Part shown: piece after piece, positions 59,694-64,000 of the stretch
How the letters are laid out: every line of letters starts with the position of its first letter
Numbering within the stretch: the stretch's first letter is position 1
Origin: Nocardioides terrae
Lineage (GTDB): Bacteria > Actinomycetota > Actinomycetes > Propionibacteriales > Nocardioidaceae
Direction: 5' to 3'
DNA length: 64,000 nt
NCBI RefSeq assembly: GCF_900112345.1
Contig: NZ_FOLB01000009.1
Coordinates: 124,001-188,000 of the forward strand
Notes under the pieces: generated by a model
Database searches by the model: none
The model's input: the letters and a program-made list of their open reading frames with translations, nothing else
What the model was told of the DNA's origin: nothing
Program-made: the position numbers and the translations under genes

Positions 59694-61684
59694 GCGTGCA
59701 GACCGGCGACGTCCTCTGGAGTCCGCCCGCGGACGTCCTGGAGACCACCCAGGTCGGCCGATTCCTGAGCTGGGTGCGGGAGGACCGTGGTCTGGACGTG
59801 CGCGACCACGACGCGCTCTGGCGTTGGTCGGTCGAGGACCTCGACGGCTTCTGGTCGGCGGTGTGGGACTTCTTCGGCGTGATCGATCATGGCGAGCGCA
59901 GCGCAGTCCTGTCCGAGCGGACGATGCCTGGCGCGGCGTGGTTCCCGGACTCGCTGCTCAACTACGCCGAGCAGGCGCTTCGAGGCGCCGGTGACAGCAT
60001 CGAGGACACCGTCGCCGTCTTCGGCCGCTCGCAAGCGCGAGCGGACGTCGACCTGACCTGGCGAGAGCTGCGCGACCAGGTTGCTCGCGCCCGGCGCGCC
60101 CTCGTCGACCTCGGGGTGAGGCCGGGCGACCGGGTCGCCGGCTATCTGCCCAACACGCCCGAGGCGCTGGTCGCCTTCCTGGCTGCGGCCGGGCTGGGCG
60201 CGGTGTGGACGAGCTGCGCGATCGAGTTCGGCCCGCGCAGCGTGATCGACAGGTTCGGCCAGGTGGAGCCGGTCGTGCTGCTCGTGGCGGGTGGCTACCA
60301 GTACGGCGCCAAGCCGATCGACCGCCGTGAGCAGGCTGCCGAGATCGCGGCCGCGCTGCCGAGCGTCCGCCACGTCCTCGACATCGAGTACGGCGACTGG
60401 CGCGTCGCCGGCGCCACCTCATGGCGGACACTGCTCGTCGGAGCGACCGAGCCGATCCACGACACCACGCCGGTGCCGTTCGACCACCCGCTCGTCGTGC
60501 TGTTCTCCTCCGGCACCACCGGCAAGCCGAAGGCGATCGTGCACGGCCACGGCGGCATCACGCTGGAGCACCTGAAGAACCATGCCCTCTCGTGGGACCT
60601 CGGCCCCGGAGACGTGATGCTGTGGTACTCCACCACCGCCTGGATGATGTGGAACGCACTGGTCTCCGGCCTCCTGGTCGGCGCCTCGATCGTGATGATC
60701 GACGGTGACCCGGCGTACCCAGATCTCGCCTGGCAGTGGCGGCTGGCCGAGCAGACGGGGGCGACCCTGATGGGCGCCAGCCCCGGTTTCGTGATGGCCT
60801 GCCGCGCCGCCGGCCTCGACCTGCACGGCCTGGACCTGCGCATCCGAGTCGTCGGCTCGGCCGGCTCTCCGCTTCCGCCGGAGGGGTACGCGTGGATCGG
60901 TGCGCAGCTCGGCCCGCGGGTCCAGCTCAACGTCGGCAGCGGCGGCACTGACGTCTGCAGCGGTCTGGTGCAGAACAACCCGCTGCTGCCCGTCAGGGCC
61001 GGGATGATCTCCGGCCGCGCGCTGGCCGTCGATGCTCACGCCTACGACGAGGCCGGCCAGGAAGTCACCGGTGAGCCGGGTGAGCTCGTCGTGACCTCAC
61101 CGATGCCGTCCATGCCGGTCGGCCTGTGGGGCGACGAGGACGGGACCCGGCTGCGGGACACCTACTTCGACACCTATCCCGGCATCTGGCGGCACGGCGA
61201 CTGGATCGTCTTCCACGCCGACGGCAGCTGCGTGGTCACCGGCCGCAGCGACGCCACGCTCAACCGGGGTGGCGTCCGGCTCGGCACCGCGGAGTTCTAC
61301 CGCGTCGTCGAGGAGCTGCCCGGCGTGAACGACAGTCTCGTCGTCCACCTCGAGGACCCCGCCGGCGGCAACGGCGATCTCATCCTCTTCGTGGCCACCC
61401 AAGCCGAGCTGGACGAGCGGCTGACGGGCGTGATCCGCACCGCCCTGCGCACGGGTCTCTCACCGCGCCATGTCCCGGACCGGGTGATCGGCGTACCGGC
61501 GATTCCGCGCAACCTCACCGGCAAGAAGCTCGAGCTGCCGGTCAAGCGCATCCTGCAGGGCACGCCGGTCGCGCAGGTGGTCAGCCGCGACGCCCTCGCG
61601 GACCCGAGGGTCATCGACCCGTTCATCGCGTTCGCACGCGAGCGCGTCCACCGGACCGCTCAGAACCAGGGGGTTCACGCGTGA
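59690..61684 (+). CDS. Acetoacetyl-CoA synthetase
   Basis: A 664-residue acetoacetate-CoA ligase of the adenylate-forming family. The N-terminal cap (VGRFLSWVREDRGLDV, DYDALWRWS-like WRWSVEDLDGFWSAVWDFF) is typical; the phosphate loop is FSSGTTGKPKAIVH, and GSGGTDVCSGLV, HGDWIVFHADGSCVVTGRSDATLNRGGVRLG and LTGKKLELPVKRIL follow. It activates acetoacetate to acetoacetyl-CoA, linking ketone-body or short-chain acid use to the thiolase pathway. It overlaps the crotonase (ATGA) and the next dehydrogenase (GTGA). Confidence 0.92.
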   Translation: MSVQTGDVLWSPPADVLETTQVGRFLSWVREDRGLDVRDHDALWRWSVEDLDGFWSAVWDFFGVIDHGERSAVLSERTMPGAAWFPDSLLNYAEQALRGAGDSIEDTVAVFGRSQARADVDLTWRELRDQVARARRALVDLGVRPGDRVAGYLPNTPEALVAFLAAAGLGAVWTSCAIEFGPRSVIDRFGQVEPVVLLVAGGYQYGAKPIDRREQAAEIAAALPSVRHVLDIEYGDWRVAGATSWRTLLVGATEPIHDTTPVPFDHPLVVLFSSGTTGKPKAIVHGHGGITLEHLKNHALSWDLGPGDVMLWYSTTAWMMWNALVSGLLVGASIVMIDGDPAYPDLAWQWRLAEQTGATLMGASPGFVMACRAAGLDLHGLDLRIRVVGSAGSPLPPEGYAWIGAQLGPRVQLNVGSGGTDVCSGLVQNNPLLPVRAGMISGRALAVDAHAYDEAGQEVTGEPGELVVTSPMPSMPVGLWGDEDGTRLRDTYFDTYPGIWRHGDWIVFHADGSCVVTGRSDATLNRGGVRLGTAEFYRVVEELPGVNDSLVVHLEDPAGGNGDLILFVATQAELDERLTGVIRTALRTGLSPRHVPDRVIGVPAIPRNLTGKKLELPVKRILQGTPVAQVVSRDALADPRVIDPFIAFARERVHRTAQNQGVHA

Positions 61685-62640
61685 GGACCGAGATCACCAC
61701 CGTCGCCGTCGTCGGCGCCGGATCGATCGGCGGCAGCTGGGCGGCGCTCGCCCTGGCCAAGGGGCTGACCGTCCACGCGGCCGACCCCGACCCAGCGGCG
61801 GAGAACCGGCTCCGCGCCGCCGTCGCCGACCACCTCGTCGAGCTCGACACCGAGCCCGCGGCGCTCGAGCGGCTGACCGTCCACGGCGATGCCGCGACGG
61901 CGGCCGCACAGGCCGACCTCGTCCTCGAGGCGGGGCCGGAGCGTGTCGACGTGAAGCGCGACCTCTTCGCCACCCTCGACGCCGCCACCCCGAGCGACGT
62001 GGTGATCGCCAGCAGCTCCTCCGGCTTCGGCCCGAGCGCGTTCCAGGACGCCTGCGGCAACCCCGAGCGTGTGGTCGTGGCACACCCCTTCAACCCGCCG
62101 CATCTGGTGCCGCTCGTCGAGGTGGTCGGCGGCAGGGCGACCTCCGAGGAGGCCATCGAGGCGACCATGGCCGCGATGGTGCTGCTCGGACGCCGCCCGG
62201 TGCGCGTGCGGGCCGAGCTGCCCGGTCACGTGGTCAACCGGCTCCAGTCGGCGTTGTGGCGCGAGGCCTACGACCTGGTACGGCGGGGGGCCATCACGGT
62301 TGCCGACCTCGACCAGGCGGTCGCCTCGGGGCCGGGCCTGCGCTGGGCGCTCCTCGGTCCGATCGCCACCCAGCACCTCTCCGGTGGACCCGGCGGCATG
62401 GCCCACGTGCTCGAGCACCTGGGACCGCCGATGGTGGACTGGTGGAACGACCTGGGCTCGCCCGAGCTCACCCCCGACCTCAACGAGCAGCTCGTCAGCG
62501 GTGTGACCGCGGAGATGGGCGGCCGCGAGCGCGACGTCCTGGCCCGGCGCGATCGCGCGCTGCGCGAGCTGCTCGCGCTCAAGCAGCGTGTCGGGCTGAC
62601 CGACCTGCGCGAGCTCGCCGAGGAAGGTGACCAACGATGA
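61681..62640 (+). CDS. 3-hydroxyacyl-CoA dehydrogenase family protein
   Basis: A 319-residue NAD-dependent dehydrogenase with a Rossmann start VAVVGAGSIGGSWAALALAKG, the HADH middle segment ASSSSGF, AHPFNPPHLVPLVEVVGG and a helical C-terminal domain with NRLQSALWREAYDLV. It is related to 3-hydroxybutyryl-CoA dehydrogenases, L-carnitine dehydrogenases and lambda-crystallin; HPFNPPHL favours the carnitine/hydroxyacid branch. It would oxidise a 3-hydroxy acid or its CoA ester. The GTG start overlaps the upstream stop, and the end overlaps the following ligase gene. Confidence 0.9.
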   Translation: MRTEITTVAVVGAGSIGGSWAALALAKGLTVHAADPDPAAENRLRAAVADHLVELDTEPAALERLTVHGDAATAAAQADLVLEAGPERVDVKRDLFATLDAATPSDVVIASSSSGFGPSAFQDACGNPERVVVAHPFNPPHLVPLVEVVGGRATSEEAIEATMAAMVLLGRRPVRVRAELPGHVVNRLQSALWREAYDLVRRGAITVADLDQAVASGPGLRWALLGPIATQHLSGGPGGMAHVLEHLGPPMVDWWNDLGSPELTPDLNEQLVSGVTAEMGGRERDVLARRDRALRELLALKQRVGLTDLRELAEEGDQR

Positions 62641-64000
62641 GGGACAACGGGCTCGGGTCGTGGACCCGGCGCCGCGCGCGGATGACGCCCGCCCAGGCAG
62701 CCCTGGTCCAGGACGGCGTGCCGACGACGTACGCCGACCTCCACCGAGCCACCACCCGACTGGCCCACGGGCTGCGTCGGCGCGGCATCGGGCACGGCGA
62801 CCGGGTCGCCTTCCTCGGCCTCAACTCGGTGGAGCTGGTCGTGGCGATGTTCGCGACCGCACAGCTCGGCGCGGTCTTCGTGCCGGTGAACACCCGGCTG
62901 GCGACGCCCGAGCTGGCGCAGGTGCTCGGCCACAGCGGCTCCGGCCTGCTCCTGGTCGAGGACGCGCTGGCAGGCCCGACGAACGACCCCGCGATCACCG
63001 GTCTCGGGATGGACGTGGTCGGCTTCTCGAGAGCGGGCGGCACCGGACTCCAGGCGCTGATGGCTGAGGACGAGACCGAGATCGACGAGCCGATCGCACT
63101 CGACGACCTCTTCATGATCCAGTACACGTCCGGGACCAGCGGTCGTCCCAAGGGCGTGATGCTGACCCACGGGAACGTCGTGTGGAACGTCTACAACCTG
63201 CTCGTCGACGTCGACCTGACCAGCGAGGAGATCGCCCTCGTCACCGCCCCGCTGTTCCACACCGCAGCGCTGAACCAGGTGCTGTTCCCCACCATCCTCA
63301 AGGGCGGAACCGCGCTCATCGAGGCGAAGTTCGACCCGGCGCGCGCCATCGACCTCATCGAGTCCCACCGCGTCAGCCTGCTGTTCGGCGTCACCTCGAT
63401 GTATCTGGCCCTGGCCGCTTCTCCGCGGTTCCGCGAGGCAGACCTCGACAGCCTGCGCCTGGCGTTGAGCGGCGGCGCGCCGATCCCCGAGTCGCTGCTG
63501 CACACCTGGCTCGACCGCGGTCTGATGATCGTCCAGGGCTATGGCCTGACGGAGGCGTCGCCCGGCACCACGATGCTGCGTGCCGCCGACGGCGTCCGCA
63601 AGGTCGGCTCGGCCGGCACCCCCTGCTTCTTCACCGACGTCCGCGTCGTGCACGGCGAGCGCGAGGCGGAGGTCGGTGAGACGGGCGAGGTGCTCGTCTC
63701 CGGACCGAACGTCTCCCCCGGCTACTGGCGCGACGACGAGACGACGGCCGCCGCCTTCGAGGAGGACTGGCTGCACACCGGCGATCTGGCCGTCCGGGAT
63801 GAGGAGGGCTATGTGCGTATCGTCGACCGTCTCAAGGACATGTACATCTCCGGCGGCGAGAACGTCTATCCCGTCGAGGTCGAGCAGGCATTGCACAGCC
63901 ATCCCGACATCGCCGAGTGCGCCGTCATCGGCGTCACCGACGAGACGTGGGGTGAGGTGGGCCGTGCGTTCGTGGTGCTTCGCGAGGGCGCTCGGCTCGA
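62637..64000 (+). CDS. AMP-dependent acyl-CoA synthetase (partial)
   Basis: The first 454 codons of a class I adenylate-forming ligase; the window ends before the stop. The phosphate loop is QYTSGTSGRPKGVML, followed by TAPLFHTAALNQVLFP, VQGYGLTEASPGTT, EDWLHTGDLAVRDEEGYVRIVDRLKDM and SGGENVYPVEVEQAL. Only the last catalytic-lysine segment is missing. The acid is unknown; in this operon a hydroxy- or branched short-chain acid is plausible. The ATG at 62637 overlaps the dehydrogenase stop (ATGA). Confidence 0.92.
   Translation, partial: MRDNGLGSWTRRRARMTPAQAALVQDGVPTTYADLHRATTRLAHGLRRRGIGHGDRVAFLGLNSVELVVAMFATAQLGAVFVPVNTRLATPELAQVLGHSGSGLLLVEDALAGPTNDPAITGLGMDVVGFSRAGGTGLQALMAEDETEIDEPIALDDLFMIQYTSGTSGRPKGVMLTHGNVVWNVYNLLVDVDLTSEEIALVTAPLFHTAALNQVLFPTILKGGTALIEAKFDPARAIDLIESHRVSLLFGVTSMYLALAASPRFREADLDSLRLALSGGAPIPESLLHTWLDRGLMIVQGYGLTEASPGTTMLRAADGVRKVGSAGTPCFFTDVRVVHGEREAEVGETGEVLVSGPNVSPGYWRDDETTAAAFEEDWLHTGDLAVRDEEGYVRIVDRLKDMYISGGENVYPVEVEQALHSHPDIAECAVIGVTDETWGEVGRAFVVLREGARL

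Overview
The window is very GC-rich DNA with strong G/C preference at third codon positions. Gene order and gene families point to an actinobacterium, most likely a Nocardioides-like member of the Propionibacteriales. Supporting signs are a 679-residue glutamine-dependent NAD synthetase with mycobacterial catalytic positions, a gpgS-folP2 pair, a Nif3/zinc-ribbon/RNase H-phosphatase trio in the mycobacterial order, a class A RNase P RNA, DesK-type kinases, and many four-base ATGA/GTGA gene overlaps. Several genes have a TAnnnT -10 hexamer only 6-8 bp before the start codon, which suggests leaderless mRNAs. No tRNA, rRNA, transposase, prophage or CRISPR array was seen.

Layout. 1-6.6 kb: a hexuronate catabolic locus (solute-binding lipoprotein, LacI regulator, glucuronate isomerase, fructuronate reductase, mannonate dehydratase) with two matching LacI-type operators. 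6.6-16.7 kb: an AraC regulator with a DUF1772 membrane protein, nadE, panB, a PQQ-type sugar dehydrogenase, an ABC-2 exporter coupled to a DesK/DesR-like two-component system, and two small proteins. 16.8-17.3 kb: rnpB and a strong terminator. 17.3-30.9 kb: an F420-reductase-like gene divergent from a TetR gene across a three-copy operator, a molybdopterin oxidoreductase with its cytochrome b, an ECF42 sigma factor with a YCII protein, arfB, an AraC/methyltransferase pair, a secreted lipase, a GH15 glucoamylase and small genes. 31-44.5 kb: folP2-gpgS, a rhodanese, an RNB nuclease, yaaA, a DUF559 endonuclease-like gene bracketed by two inverted arrays of one 22-bp repeat, the RNase H-phosphatase/zinc-ribbon/Nif3 operon, a GT-C-like membrane protein and an acyl-CoA ligase.

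44.5-57.5 kb is a signalling island. It holds an RsbQ-RsbP pair, two RsbW-like kinases, two RsbV-like STAS proteins, two further PP2C phosphatases (one with a receiver domain, one with a GAF domain), a CHASE3 histidine kinase with a single-domain response regulator, and a GGDEF-EAL protein whose gene overlaps that of a LuxI/FeeM-like acyltransferase-fold protein. No sigma factor lies in the island, so its target must be elsewhere.

57.9-64 kb is an acyl-CoA operon (crotonase, acetoacetyl-CoA synthetase, 3-hydroxyacyl-CoA dehydrogenase, AMP-dependent ligase cut by the window edge), divergent from a frameshifted quinate/shikimate dehydrogenase.

The two most unusual items are the repeat-bracketed DUF559 gene (37.0-38.3 kb) and the c-di-GMP enzyme coupled to a LuxI-fold protein (48.6-51.7 kb). 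Functions are inferred from recognised motifs and families; no database search was run.
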